NCBI GenBank assembly: GCA_944390735.1
Contig: CALXRL010000090.1
Span: forward strand, 1 to 64,000
Length of the DNA stretch: 64,000 nt
Source of the DNA: an uncultured Victivallales bacterium
Lineage (GTDB): Bacteria > Verrucomicrobiota > Lentisphaeria > Victivallales > UBA1829
Direction: 5' to 3'
How positions within the stretch are numbered: the stretch's first letter is position 1; every line of letters begins with the position of its first letter. Made by a program: the position numbers and the translations under genes. The notes beneath the pieces were generated by a model. The model did not search any database, was not told where the DNA came from, and saw only the letters and a list, made by a program, of their open reading frames with translations. Positions 36,235-45,867 of the stretch are shown here, piece after piece.

Positions 36235-38412
36235 TTATTCCAGTTCGGCGAGAACGAGAATCAGAGCCATGGAGTAGCGCTTCATGGCCTGCGTGAAGGT
36301 GTAATCCGGATGTCCGGACGGATTGTTGCCGATTCCGATGTCGGCATTGCTTCCGGAACGGAAGTTGTTGAACGCGAAAATGACCTGTTTCTCCTTGAAG
36401 TTATGGACCTGCATGGAGCCGTAGCCGTCGGTGTTTGCGGAGGAACCGCCGTCGCCGAAGTCATAGGCACTGCTGCTGGCGCCCGGAATATTCGCGCGGT
36501 TGCCCGCATCGTAGTTGCTGGGCCAGAACTCGATGTTGCCTTCGGCGAAGGTTCCGGTCTTGAGGGACGGAACGTTGCTCTTGACGGTCAGATTCTTCAC
36601 CTTCTGCTGGAAAAAGGTTTTGGTCCGGGCGGAGGGAAGCCCGAGTTTTCCGATATCCTGCGTAAAGGGATCCATGGTCACAAAAACATAGGAGGACTTG
36701 CCGTCGTTGGAGGAAAGATACATGAAATATCCGAGCTTCCTGATCTTCTTGCCAGCGAACTGCTTCGCATTGTCCTGGAGATAGGAGGGAGCTCCGTTGA
36801 GCCATGCTTTTTTCGGATCCATGGCGTAGAGAACCTGAAAGTTTTTGGCTTCCGGAACATTCCCGTCGAGCTGTCCGCGGACAGGAATCGGAAGGGAGGC
36901 GCGGAAGGCGCCGGCCGGAAGATTGTTCTCGTTGACCAGAGTCGTCGTCACATTATGATTCCATGCGTAACGGGCAAGGTAGGGCTTGGCCACCTTGTCG
37001 GAGGAGAGAATCGCCTTGTTGCCATTCAGAACGACCATGGCGGGATAATATCTCCCGTCGAGTCCGGCGATTTCAAAGTAGGAAGCGCTCTTGCCGTCGC
37101 GGGTTTTCAGGGTTTTCGCGTTGCGGAAGGTGACAACGAGTTTGGAACCGTCCGCCTTCATTGATTCAAAGAACGGGGAATCCGCGACCAGATCGCTCTT
37201 TCCATAGGTATGCTTGAGCGCAAGAAGCGCAAGACGATGCCCGACGTCCTGCTTGTTCCGCGGATGAATATCCCGGAAGTTGCCGATGTCGTTGATGACG
37301 GCCATTCCGGCATGTTTATCCTCATCCGCATACGCCTGCTGCGCCTCCCAGAACACGGGCAGACGCTCCGGGTTTCCATAGTTGTAGGGGGCCAGCTGAA
37401 CGAAGTAGAGCGGCATTTCCGGATTGTTGAATTCCTTGCGCCAGGAAGCGGCAAGGGCTTTCATTTTATCCGTGTAAAGCGCCCCTTCCCCGATATTGGC
37501 TTCGCCCTGATACCAGAGCATGCCGCGAATCGGATATCTGGTCAGAGGAGCGACCATGTTGTTGAACAGAACGGTCGGCTGACCTTGATTGATGTAACGG
37601 ATTCCATTGGGGAAATCGGGCAGATCCGGCATGCGCTGTTTGGAAGCAATGGCTTTCTTTGCTTCTACAAGCCATTTTTCTACATCGGCGATCGCCTTGT
37701 TGGAAAGCTCGATGTTTTTCGGAGTTCCAGCGATATTCGCCTGAAGCTGATTGGAAATGCCTTTCAGCGAGGGCTGGGTTGAAAAACCATATGTGCTTGT
37801 CCAGGGTTCGATGCGCGTTCCGCCCCAGTTCACGGAAATGAGGCCGACCGGAATATTCAGAGCCTTGTAGATGTCTCGACCGAAGAAGTATCCGACCGCG
37901 GAGAAGCGACCGACCGTGCTCGGGGAACAGACCTCCCATTTTCTCCCGGGAATGTCCTTCTGCAGCGCCATGGACCCTTTGTAGGTATTTCCGTAGAAAA
38001 GACGGATATTGGGATAATTGGCGTTCTTGAGTTCGGCAGCGGCATTGTTGACATTGGAAGTACGCCACTCCATGTTGGACTGGCCGGAACAGATCCAGAC
38101 TTCACCGACAGCAACATTGCTGTATTTGAGTTCATTTTTTCCTTTGACGCTCATGGCGAAAGGACCGCCGAACTTCATGGGGTCGAGGGTGACCTGCCAG
38201 GAACCGTCGGCTCCGGCAACGGTTTTTTTGGTCTGACCGTTGAAGGAGACCGTCACTTCCTCCCCCTGATCCGCCCATCCCCAGACGGGGACTTTGACAT
38301 CTCTCTGGAGCACCATGTTGTTTCCGAAAATACTTGGCTGAGAAACGTTTGCCAGCGCACTTCCGCCGAGAACAGCGGCGAGGGACGCCATCAGCAATGC
38401 CGATTTTTTCAT
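36235..38412 (-). CDS. Secreted sialate O-acetylesterase-like SGNH hydrolase (copy 1)
   Basis: The 725-residue protein has a signal peptide (SALLMASLAAVLGGSALA) and the same domain order as its neighbour 33957-36149: beta region with WGWADQGEEVTVSFNGQ, Ser112 in CSGQSNMEW, GLISVNWGGTRIEPW, LWYQGEAN, and DIHPRNKQDVGHRLA with the catalytic Asp and His. The extra C-terminal domain ends in ALILVLAELE. The two copies align over the full length, with many small differences, so the duplication is not recent. It has a strong promoter of its own at 38528-38556, separate from the GH42-like gene upstream. Confidence 0.9.
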   Translation of the reverse strand: MKKSALLMASLAAVLGGSALANVSQPSIFGNNMVLQRDVKVPVWGWADQGEEVTVSFNGQTKKTVAGADGSWQVTLDPMKFGGPFAMSVKGKNELKYSNVAVGEVWICSGQSNMEWRTSNVNNAAAELKNANYPNIRLFYGNTYKGSMALQKDIPGRKWEVCSPSTVGRFSAVGYFFGRDIYKALNIPVGLISVNWGGTRIEPWTSTYGFSTQPSLKGISNQLQANIAGTPKNIELSNKAIADVEKWLVEAKKAIASKQRMPDLPDFPNGIRYINQGQPTVLFNNMVAPLTRYPIRGMLWYQGEANIGEGALYTDKMKALAASWRKEFNNPEMPLYFVQLAPYNYGNPERLPVFWEAQQAYADEDKHAGMAVINDIGNFRDIHPRNKQDVGHRLALLALKHTYGKSDLVADSPFFESMKADGSKLVVTFRNAKTLKTRDGKSASYFEIAGLDGRYYPAMVVLNGNKAILSSDKVAKPYLARYAWNHNVTTTLVNENNLPAGAFRASLPIPVRGQLDGNVPEAKNFQVLYAMDPKKAWLNGAPSYLQDNAKQFAGKKIRKLGYFMYLSSNDGKSSYVFVTMDPFTQDIGKLGLPSARTKTFFQQKVKNLTVKSNVPSLKTGTFAEGNIEFWPSNYDAGNRANIPGASSSAYDFGDGGSSANTDGYGSMQVHNFKEKQVIFAFNNFRSGSNADIGIGNNPSGHPDYTFTQAMKRYSMALILVLAELE

Positions 38413-38527
38413 ACGAGCTCTTCTCCTTTTCTGTTTCAGAGTGTTCGGAATGGAACGAACGTGATTCCGGGCGCTGCCGCAGCGGAGAGGCACACTCGTC
38501 CCATCATAAAATCAAGATATAAAAATG

Positions 38528-38556
38528 ATTATAATCTAGACCCTGGAAATTGTCAA
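38528..38556 (-). promoter_or_regulatory. Consensus sigma-70 promoter of the esterase pair
   Basis: On the minus strand TTGACA (38551-38556) and TATAAT (38528-38533) are separated by exactly 17 bases, a perfect consensus, about 115 bases before the ATG. Confidence 0.85.
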
Positions 38557-38614
38557 GAAGGAATCCGAAAAAATCGACCGTTTTTTACCGGATTTCACGA
38601 GAAACACCTTTCGG

Positions 38615-41600
38615 TCAGTTGTTTTTTTCCTCGTTCTTCTCCGGAATGACGAGACGGAAATCGCGGAGAATCACACCGGCGACCGCCCCTGTTCCGTTAA
38701 ACTGCAATCCGACCATTGCAATTGTATTCTTGAGGGGGGCGGTGTTCCGGAATTCGCGCAGGGGAACGGAGACCGTCTGAAAGGTCCCGGGAACGGCATC
38801 CACGGTCTTTTCCTCCAGGAAACGGGAAACGTTCAGCGGGTCTGACGAAATCTCCTTTCCGTCCACCAGGGAACGCAGCGTCATTTTCAGGGACTGCCCT
38901 CCCTTCGGATTTCCATACCGGTCCATTCCGCCGTTGATCCGGAAGAGCAGGTGAGCTTGCTTCCATTCCTCCGGACTCAAGCGGAAGATTTCATGATCCG
39001 ATTCCGGAGCACAGGTGAATCCCGCCCACGGATCCGTTTTTCCGGAGATCCGAACTTCACATTCGCCATTGCGGTACGACGGAACGGCCTTTCCCCATCC
39101 GTAGCCGCGCAATCCGCTCCAGGAGAGCAGTTTGCGGGCTCCCAGCTCCTCCGCGGTAATTCCGATTACGATCGGAACCACTTTTGAATTCGGGGAAACC
39201 AGATCCAGAGAAAGCACCTCATCTTCCGGATTCGGATTTTCCCATTCCATGCAGTAGAAGCCGCGGTCGAACCGGTTGCGGAAGGCGACATATCGGGAGA
39301 GTTCTCCCCCCGGATGCCACCAGTTGCCGATATGCGTTCCGATCACGGCCGGAACATCCAGCGTTCTGCCCGAACGATAGTGAATCCGATAGGTCAGCGC
39401 CACCTCTCCACGCCTTACCCAGGCGGCGGTGTGGAAGAAGTAGAGTGCACGGACCCGCCCGCTGATCCGGATGCCCGTCACCTGCTTCGGCAGAGCGGCC
39501 TTCTGGGATTTGGAGGCAAGCACAATGCAGGTGCGTCCATCGTTTGCGTCAAATCGGATGATATCACAGGGTACGCCCAGGAAGTTCTGAATGCCCCAGG
39601 GAACACCGGTAAAGGAATTCTCCCGTCCCTGATCGGTCCATCCGCCTTTCCCGTCCTCCGCAACGGAATCCACAAAACTGCGGTTGCAGAACGGCCGCAA
39701 GTCAATGGTTCTGGTCAGGGAAAGATCCGGATGGAACCGGAATTTCCCGCGTTCCTTTTCCCGTTCATTTGCCCGATATTCCTGAAGCAGTTGCGCAAAC
39801 TCTTTTTCGATCTCGGATCGGGAGACGGGACGACAGGCACCGAACGCTTCGGAAAACGCATTCTCCGGTCCCACAGCGAGAATTCCATAGCCGTCGGCCG
39901 GCAGGATGATGCGGGCCCGTCCGTTTTTCTTTTCCATGTTCCGGTTGTGAAGAGCATCCAGAATGGCGATCTTCTCCTTTCCGGTCTCCCCGGTGGAAAA
40001 ATCGACCAGTTTCGGATAGGTATCCTGATTCAGCAGAAAATACAGAGTCAGACTGCCGCGTTTCGCGGCGTGAATTTCAACATTGACGGCAAGATCCTGC
40101 TCTTTTGCCCTTGCCAGGCGCACCTGCGGTCGAATTCCGGAGAGCGCAAGAATGGACTGAAGCTGAGCGGCAATCTGATAGTCCTGCATTTCCGGCGTCA
40201 GCAGCCAGATGGCTCCCTTCCCGATTTTCTTTCTCAACAGGACGGGAGCGTTGCCGGAACGTCCCAGGACCTCCCATCCGGGAGCGGAGAGAATCACCTT
40301 TGAATTCCGGCCTTTCCGTTCCCCCGGCAGAAGCTCCGGATTCGGAAGATCCAGGACAAGGGGTGCCGTGGGAGCGTTTTCCACCGTCTTCGTCCGGAGC
40401 TTGAAAATTCCCTGCCAGTCGACCGGATGGCCGTATTCATCCTCCTGCATGAACTCGCGGGCAAGGATCAGAAGTCCGCCGTTCTTCACATAGTCGATCA
40501 GATATCCGGCCGTTTCCGGATAGATGTTCCGGACTCCTGCTGCGACAATGGCCCTGTAACGCTTCTGCCGCCCCTCCGCAAGCTGTTCCTCCAGAATCGC
40601 ATCGGAAGGGATATGGGAGAATTCCAACGCCGAGGCATAGGCGGTGATCTCATCCTTCACGACATTGCCGACGGCCTCGGAGCGCCGTTCCGTCGGATAC
40701 GAAATCATCAGAGCGACTTCCCGCTTGATGTTTCTGTTTCTCGGGACAAAAAAGTCGGCAAAGCGGAAGATCTCTTTTTTCGCCTGCATGATGCCGTACA
40801 GCTCGGCCTTGTTGTAGGGGTTGATGAGATGATAGGGTTCGCGTTCCGCACACCGTTTTCCGCCTTCCGCATTTTTCGGGCGCCAGTCCCAGGCCCGCTT
40901 GGACCACTCAAACACATAGGATGCGTTGCTTCCGCGCAGCAGATCCAGCCAGAGCGCACGCCGGATCTCCGAAGCCTTTTTCCCGACATAGAGTTCTCCG
41001 TTGACAATCGGTTTTCCCTCTCCGATCGCCCGGAAAAACCAGCGTTCGAGAATTCCCTCCCCCAGATACGGAGAGTTTGCGGGAGTATCTATGGCTCTTG
41101 CCGCAGGAGAACTGCCGCCGCGGGGAGCAATTCCGCCTCCGGTCGTCACGGAGATCACGTTCAGGTATTTGTTGATCTCGTATGGATTGACATTGGATCG
41201 CGTCATCCGGCGGTAAACTCCTCCTCCGAGAGGCTGCATGGAGATACGGGCGTCCGGAACTTTTTTCCGGATGACATCCGCTCCGTATCGGCAGAGATCG
41301 GTGAACCCCTCCTCCAGAAACTTTCCCCAGTCGACCGCGAGTCCGGCATTCTCCGTTTTTCTTTTGAAGTTCGCGGCGTCACGGAATGTTTTATAACTGC
41401 TCCCCCAGTTTTTGTTCATGGCGGAAACGGTCCTGTATTTCCGCTTCAGCCAGGTTTCAAACAGTCCGCGGTTGTAGGAACCGAAATCGTCATAGGCGGG
41501 TTCGTTGAAAAGTTCATAATCCAGAACGGGACTCTTGCCTTTGAGTTCATCCACTCCGGCTTCCCAGTAGGTACGGTAGATCTTCCGGGCATCCGGATGA

Positions 41601-42184
41601 AATATGTTGTAGGGAACCCAGTGATTGATCGTCGACTGATGATAGGCATTCAGCGCATCTTCGCTGCGATATTTTTTCAGGATGGGATCGTTGGAATTGA
41701 ACATTCCCTTATCCCAGGGAACGGAAGTGAAATCGACTTGAATCGGCAGTCCGAAATTTGCGAAATTGTCTTGCGCTTTCAGATGCCCCGGGGTTTGCTT
41801 TGCCCTTCGATACCCCTCTTTGACAATCCGGTTGACAAACGCATTGGAGGTAAAAGGAGCAACGGAATCCAGTCCGAGCCGCTGGGCATTTTCATAATTC
41901 AGAAGTTCTTCATAAATCCAGTTCAGCGCGGCGGGATATCCGGGCGTGGGAGCAAAATCAATGTCGCGATACCCTTTGCTCGGCTGGGCGCCGATGATAT
42001 GACGGATTTTTCCATTCACCAGAAAATTGCCGTCTCGATCGGTTCCGAAGGATGCTCCGACCGGATATCGCAGATTCGCGGGAACCTCCTCCAGCGACCG
42101 GGGATATTTTTCCACGGCGGATTCTTCAATCTGAGCAGAGACCGCCACGGCGGACAACAGCAGCAAGGAAATCAAACCTTTCAT
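38615..42184 (-). CDS. Large secreted beta-galactosidase-like glycoside hydrolase (GH42-like)
   Basis: The 1189-residue protein has a signal peptide (LISLLLLSAVAVSAQ) and a TIM barrel (about 45-500). Acid/base is probably E228 in YELFNEPAYDD, nucleophile E397 in PIVNGELYVG, both typical of clan GH-A and spaced as in GH42. A trimerisation-like Rossmann domain follows (about 490-690, YRAIVAAGVRNIYPETAGYLIDYVKNG pattern), then beta modules up to the end, one of which ends in a carbohydrate-binding-type jelly roll. AGGTG precedes the ATG. It is the main enzyme of cassette B, 26 bases after the pseudopilin gene. Confidence 0.82.
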   Translation of the reverse strand: MKGLISLLLLSAVAVSAQIEESAVEKYPRSLEEVPANLRYPVGASFGTDRDGNFLVNGKIRHIIGAQPSKGYRDIDFAPTPGYPAALNWIYEELLNYENAQRLGLDSVAPFTSNAFVNRIVKEGYRRAKQTPGHLKAQDNFANFGLPIQVDFTSVPWDKGMFNSNDPILKKYRSEDALNAYHQSTINHWVPYNIFHPDARKIYRTYWEAGVDELKGKSPVLDYELFNEPAYDDFGSYNRGLFETWLKRKYRTVSAMNKNWGSSYKTFRDAANFKRKTENAGLAVDWGKFLEEGFTDLCRYGADVIRKKVPDARISMQPLGGGVYRRMTRSNVNPYEINKYLNVISVTTGGGIAPRGGSSPAARAIDTPANSPYLGEGILERWFFRAIGEGKPIVNGELYVGKKASEIRRALWLDLLRGSNASYVFEWSKRAWDWRPKNAEGGKRCAEREPYHLINPYNKAELYGIMQAKKEIFRFADFFVPRNRNIKREVALMISYPTERRSEAVGNVVKDEITAYASALEFSHIPSDAILEEQLAEGRQKRYRAIVAAGVRNIYPETAGYLIDYVKNGGLLILAREFMQEDEYGHPVDWQGIFKLRTKTVENAPTAPLVLDLPNPELLPGERKGRNSKVILSAPGWEVLGRSGNAPVLLRKKIGKGAIWLLTPEMQDYQIAAQLQSILALSGIRPQVRLARAKEQDLAVNVEIHAAKRGSLTLYFLLNQDTYPKLVDFSTGETGKEKIAILDALHNRNMEKKNGRARIILPADGYGILAVGPENAFSEAFGACRPVSRSEIEKEFAQLLQEYRANEREKERGKFRFHPDLSLTRTIDLRPFCNRSFVDSVAEDGKGGWTDQGRENSFTGVPWGIQNFLGVPCDIIRFDANDGRTCIVLASKSQKAALPKQVTGIRISGRVRALYFFHTAAWVRRGEVALTYRIHYRSGRTLDVPAVIGTHIGNWWHPGGELSRYVAFRNRFDRGFYCMEWENPNPEDEVLSLDLVSPNSKVVPIVIGITAEELGARKLLSWSGLRGYGWGKAVPSYRNGECEVRISGKTDPWAGFTCAPESDHEIFRLSPEEWKQAHLLFRINGGMDRYGNPKGGQSLKMTLRSLVDGKEISSDPLNVSRFLEEKTVDAVPGTFQTVSVPLREFRNTAPLKNTIAMVGLQFNGTGAVAGVILRDFRLVIPEKNEEKNN

Positions 42185-42210
42185 AAAACACCTTTCTTCA
42201 TAATGGATGG

Positions 42211-42903
42211 TTACGGCTGATAAGGGGCAAAACCCCAGAAATAGGAAAGTCCGGAAGCCCCCCAGTTCGCCGGAGGAATGCTCTCCTTCCGACGGGACTC
42301 CACATGCCCGTCCAGAAAGGCGCAGTTGGTTCCCATCAGGGTAAGATGACGGTATCCGAAATTCTCCATTTTGGAAATCAGAGCGGTTCCGGCAGTGTCG
42401 CCGATCAGGAAACGCATCGAAGGACGCTTCACCGTTTTATAGAACCGGGAATGGGAATAACCGCTGTTGGCGCTTGCATTGGCCATTGTCTGTCCCATAT
42501 AATCGTTGATGCCGTAATGATTGGCGGCCTGAAACGTCTTGGAACGATCCGTCGACTGCTGGGCGGGACAGGCAAACACTCCAAACGTTTTGTATTCCGT
42601 TTCGCTGATTTTCTGAAGATTGGCAAACTGTTTGTCATCCGGCACGCGGTTCGGATACAGATAGGGATGAACAAAGCTCTGCCAGCGATAGTAATTTCCC
42701 GAATCATAATAGACCATGCCGCATCCGGAATCCATCTCATATTGCAGAGCCGCGCTCACCACCTGTTTCAGATTGGAAGTACAGCTGATGTCCCTTGCCT
42801 TTCCCCGTGCGGAATTCAGAGCCGGCAGCAGCAGAGAAGCAAGAATTGCAATAATTGCAATCACAACGAGCAGCTCTATCAATGTAAAATTTATCTTCCT
42901 CAT
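42211..42903 (-). CDS. Pseudopilin-like protein with prepilin N-terminus (cassette B)
   Basis: The 230-residue product starts with MRKIN and then [20 protein letters not shown], with the conserved Glu5. The middle has [20 protein letters not shown] and the end carries [10 protein letters not shown], the same H-x9-DG type motif as cassette A. The residue before cleavage is Asn and not Gly. The ATG overlaps the stop of the GntR/LacI regulator (ATGA at 42900-42903), exactly as in cassette A although the regulator family differs. It lies directly upstream of the GH42-like gene. Confidence 0.9.
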   Translation of the reverse strand: MRKINFTLIELLVVIAIIAILASLLLPALNSARGKARDISCTSNLKQVVSAALQYEMDSGCGMVYYDSGNYYRWQSFVHPYLYPNRVPDDKQFANLQKISETEYKTFGVFACPAQQSTDRSKTFQAANHYGINDYMGQTMANASANSGYSHSRFYKTVKRPSMRFLIGDTAGTALISKMENFGYRHLTLMGTNCAFLDGHVESRRKESIPPANWGASGLSYFWGFAPYQP

Positions 42904-44030
42904 ATTGTTCTCCTCCTCATTGAGTGGTTAATCGTGGAATCGCGGATCATCAGTCTTGGCTGAATGATTTGAACCAGATTTCCGTTTCTGCCGTTGTCCA
43001 GGCGGTTCAGAAGAATCCGGACCGCATATCCGATCAGTTCGGGAAACGGCTGTCGGACCGCGGTCATGCGGAGACCGAGGACACGTTCCACAAAGGAAAA
43101 ATCATCGTACATGACCACGGCGACATCCTCCGGGATCCGCAGTCCATGTTTCCGCAAGGTGTTGACGGCGCCGATGGTGGCCCAGTCGCCGTAGATGAAA
43201 AGTCCGTCGAAAGGAGTATGTTTTTTCAGAAGTCTCTCCACCTCCGCCATGGCATCCTTCTGTTCATAGGCGACCACCTCCAGGCAATTCTGTCTGCAGA
43301 CCTCCGGAAAGGAGTTCTCCTCCAGAGCCTGACAGAATCCGGCAAGCCGGAGATCCTTCACCTTGTCTCCGAGAGAACCGCAAAAGAACCAGATGTTCCG
43401 ACATCCGACGTCGATCAGATGCTGGGTCCCCATGAAGCCGCCGTTCGCGTGGTCAATGGTCACATAGGAGACCTCGGAACTTTCCTCCGCCGGCGGCTGA
43501 AGAGCCACAAAATTCAAATTGCGTCCGTTCAAAGCCAGGACCTCCTCCTGGGAGAGCTGCAGACCCAGAATGATTCCGTCATAAAGTTCAAGGTCGATCT
43601 TCTGCCGTGCGATGCTTTCCATAAAGGATTCCGTCCGATTCAGAAAGATGAAATCGCCGAAAAAATCATTCTCCCGGCCGTGTTTCAGCAGGGACATCAG
43701 CAGTTGGTTCATATAGGAATTGGAATCCCGGTAATCGCAGAGAAGTTCATCCCGGAGAACCACGGCAATCGTCCGCCGCCGGGTCAGTTTCTCCGAAACT
43801 CCGGAAACATACGTTCCGCGTCCCCGGACGCGCGTAATCAGCCGCAAGGCCTCCAGCTGTTTCAGACTGTTCCGCACCGTCACGCGGGAACAGTGGTGAA
43901 TCCGCGCCAGCTCCTCCTCGGGCGCCAGACGGGTTCCGCTTTTCAGATCCCGGTTCCGGATTGCCTCGTAAAGAGTCCGGAACAGTTTCTCATTCTTGTT
44001 CAGTTTCCCATTGTATTCCGAAGAAATCAA
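42900..44030 (-). CDS. GntR-type DNA-binding, LacI-type sensor regulator
   Basis: The 376-residue protein joins a GntR winged helix (about residues 12-80: [42 protein letters not shown]) to a LacI/periplasmic-binding-protein-type sensor (about 90-365, with [61 protein letters not shown]), the AraR layout. The start is a TTG at 44030, with AGGAG eight bases upstream; no ATG lies nearby that would keep the HTH. It stands under a perfect promoter and probably represses its own operon until a sugar binds. Confidence 0.88.
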   Translation of the reverse strand: MISSEYNGKLNKNEKLFRTLYEAIRNRDLKSGTRLAPEEELARIHHCSRVTVRNSLKQLEALRLITRVRGRGTYVSGVSEKLTRRRTIAVVLRDELLCDYRDSNSYMNQLLMSLLKHGRENDFFGDFIFLNRTESFMESIARQKIDLELYDGIILGLQLSQEEVLALNGRNLNFVALQPPAEESSEVSYVTIDHANGGFMGTQHLIDVGCRNIWFFCGSLGDKVKDLRLAGFCQALEENSFPEVCRQNCLEVVAYEQKDAMAEVERLLKKHTPFDGLFIYGDWATIGAVNTLRKHGLRIPEDVAVVMYDDFSFVERVLGLRMTAVRQPFPELIGYAVRILLNRLDNGRNGNLVQIIQPRLMIRDSTINHSMRRRTI

Positions 44031-44056
44031 CGTCTCGGCTCCTGTTTTCTTTCAAC

Positions 44057-44085
44057 ATTATAAAAGAAACCGGGAGCATTGTCAA
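44057..44085 (-). promoter_or_regulatory. Consensus sigma-70 promoter of cassette B
   Basis: TTGACA (44080-44085) and TATAAT (44057-44062) on the minus strand with a 17-base spacer, about 27 bases before the TTG start of the GntR/LacI gene. Confidence 0.85.
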
Positions 44086-44205
44086 TCCCCTTTCCGGGAA
44101 AAAACGACAAAAACAAAATCAAATAATACGAATCCAATACAAACAGAACAATCCCCGATCTTCCGAGTCGGAAAAAGAATCATGTCCCCCCAAAAGAACT
44201 CCGGT

Positions 44206-45867
44206 TCAGAAACGGAAAATGGTGCCGATCTTCTTCCCGAGAATCACTCCCGCCGCAGCCAGCGTCGCCGCCAGAAACACCATCGTCCACACGCCGAACG
44301 CACACGCGGTGAACGGCCCCGAACCGAGAATCTGCGAAAGATCAAAAATCGCTCTTGTGATCGGAAAATGCTCCGCCTTCTGCGCCAGAATCAGCGAATC
44401 GGAAACCTCCAGCATCGAAAAGCTGAATGCAAACAGCGCTCCCACAATCAGATTGGCCGAAATCAGCGGCAGAACAATTTTCCGAAGAGTCCGAACCGGT
44501 CCGGCTCCAAAGGTCCGCGCGGCCTCCTCGAATTCCAGCGGCGTCTGTTCCAGTCCCGCGCTCACCGAACGAAGCACGTATGGAAGACGGCGAACCGCAT
44601 ACGCAATCGAAAGAAGCCAGATCGGATCCCCCTGCGGATTGAACATCTCCGACGCCCACGAATACTCCACCGACATTCCAAGATATCCGAACGCCACCAC
44701 AATCCCCGGCACCGCCAGCGGCAGCATCGCCACTGCGTCGATCAGCCATGCAAACGGCAGTTTCCACCGCTGCACAATCAGCGCGACCACCAGACCAACC
44801 GCCAGCGTAATCAGCATCGCCACCGACGAATATTTCAGACTGTTCACAATGCTCGGCACCACCAGCTTGTTCGACAGCGCATTCTCAAAATTCAGCAGAC
44901 TCCAGTGATCCGGCAGCACCGTTCCATACCATTTCAGCGAGAACGCCGTCAGCGTCAACGCAATATGCGGCAGCGCCGCCACCAGCGTAATCACCAGAAA
45001 AAACAGCGTCGGAAGAAACGACCGCAATCCATGCAGTCTCACCGCGGAACTCCCCGCGGATCCTTTCGACACCGTCGTGGCGTCCGATCGGAGCACCATC
45101 TTCGCAAGCAGATACATCAGCGCGGAAATCACCAGCATCACCGTCACCAGCGCATACGGCTCCGGATTGGTCTCCAGCTCCGTCAGACCGTTCAGGATCT
45201 GCACGGAAGTCACCCGGTTGTATCCGAACATCAGCGGCGTTCCCAGCTCCGTGAAGCTCCAGATCAGCACAATGCTTCCTCCGGCAAGAATTCCCGGCTT
45301 CAGCAGCGGAAGCGTAATCCGGAAAAAGCGCCGGAACCATCCAGCCCCCATGTTCCTTGCCGCATCCTGAAGCGCCGGATCCATGTTCCCCAGCGACGAC
45401 ACCAGATTCAGATACAGAATCGGATACAGATGCAGCGCTTCGATCAGACAGATCGACCAGAATCGTCCGTTTCCCGTCAGAAAATCAACCCGGGGAAAAC
45501 CGCAGTTCACAAGAATCGTATTCAAAACCCCGTAATATCCCAGAATCTGCTGAAATCCCAGCGCCCCCACAAACGGGGGAAGAATCATCGGAATCATCGC
45601 CGCAAGATGACTCAGATTCCTGCCCGGAAAGTCGTAGGAATCGTAGACAAACGCCATCGGCAGCGCAATCAGAAATACAAAAAAAGTCGTCACAACCGCA
45701 ATCTTGAAGGAGTTCAGCAGTCCCTCCTGATAGATGAAATTGGAAAACACCTCCCGGATCAGCCCCGGATTCACCCCCTCCGCGACCACCGTGTACACGG
45801 GCAGAATCAGAAACAGCACAAGAAAAGCAACGATCAATGCGGCAACCGGATATCGGAACCATTTCAT
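44206..45867 (-). CDS. ABC permease, fused double-domain (iron(III)/2-aminoethylphosphonate type)
   Basis: The 553-residue membrane protein has about twelve helices in two halves, each with an EAA loop: DAARNMGAGWFRRFFRITLPLL in the first and EAARTFGAGPVRTLRKIVLPLI in the second. Such fused permeases (FbpB/SfuB/ThiP-like) carry iron(III), thiamine, phosphonate or other ligands given by a periplasmic binding protein. The ATG at 45867 overlaps the stop of the binding-protein gene. No ABC ATPase is found next to it or elsewhere in the window. Confidence 0.9.
   Translation of the reverse strand: MKWFRYPVAALIVAFLVLFLILPVYTVVAEGVNPGLIREVFSNFIYQEGLLNSFKIAVVTTFFVFLIALPMAFVYDSYDFPGRNLSHLAAMIPMILPPFVGALGFQQILGYYGVLNTILVNCGFPRVDFLTGNGRFWSICLIEALHLYPILYLNLVSSLGNMDPALQDAARNMGAGWFRRFFRITLPLLKPGILAGGSIVLIWSFTELGTPLMFGYNRVTSVQILNGLTELETNPEPYALVTVMLVISALMYLLAKMVLRSDATTVSKGSAGSSAVRLHGLRSFLPTLFFLVITLVAALPHIALTLTAFSLKWYGTVLPDHWSLLNFENALSNKLVVPSIVNSLKYSSVAMLITLAVGLVVALIVQRWKLPFAWLIDAVAMLPLAVPGIVVAFGYLGMSVEYSWASEMFNPQGDPIWLLSIAYAVRRLPYVLRSVSAGLEQTPLEFEEAARTFGAGPVRTLRKIVLPLISANLIVGALFAFSFSMLEVSDSLILAQKAEHFPITRAIFDLSQILGSGPFTACAFGVWTMVFLAATLAAAGVILGKKIGTIFRF

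Noticed and set aside
33957..42903. Classical Bacteroidetes-type polysaccharide utilisation locus
   Set aside because: No SusC/SusD pair or hybrid two-component sensor; the only common partner is a pseudopilin.
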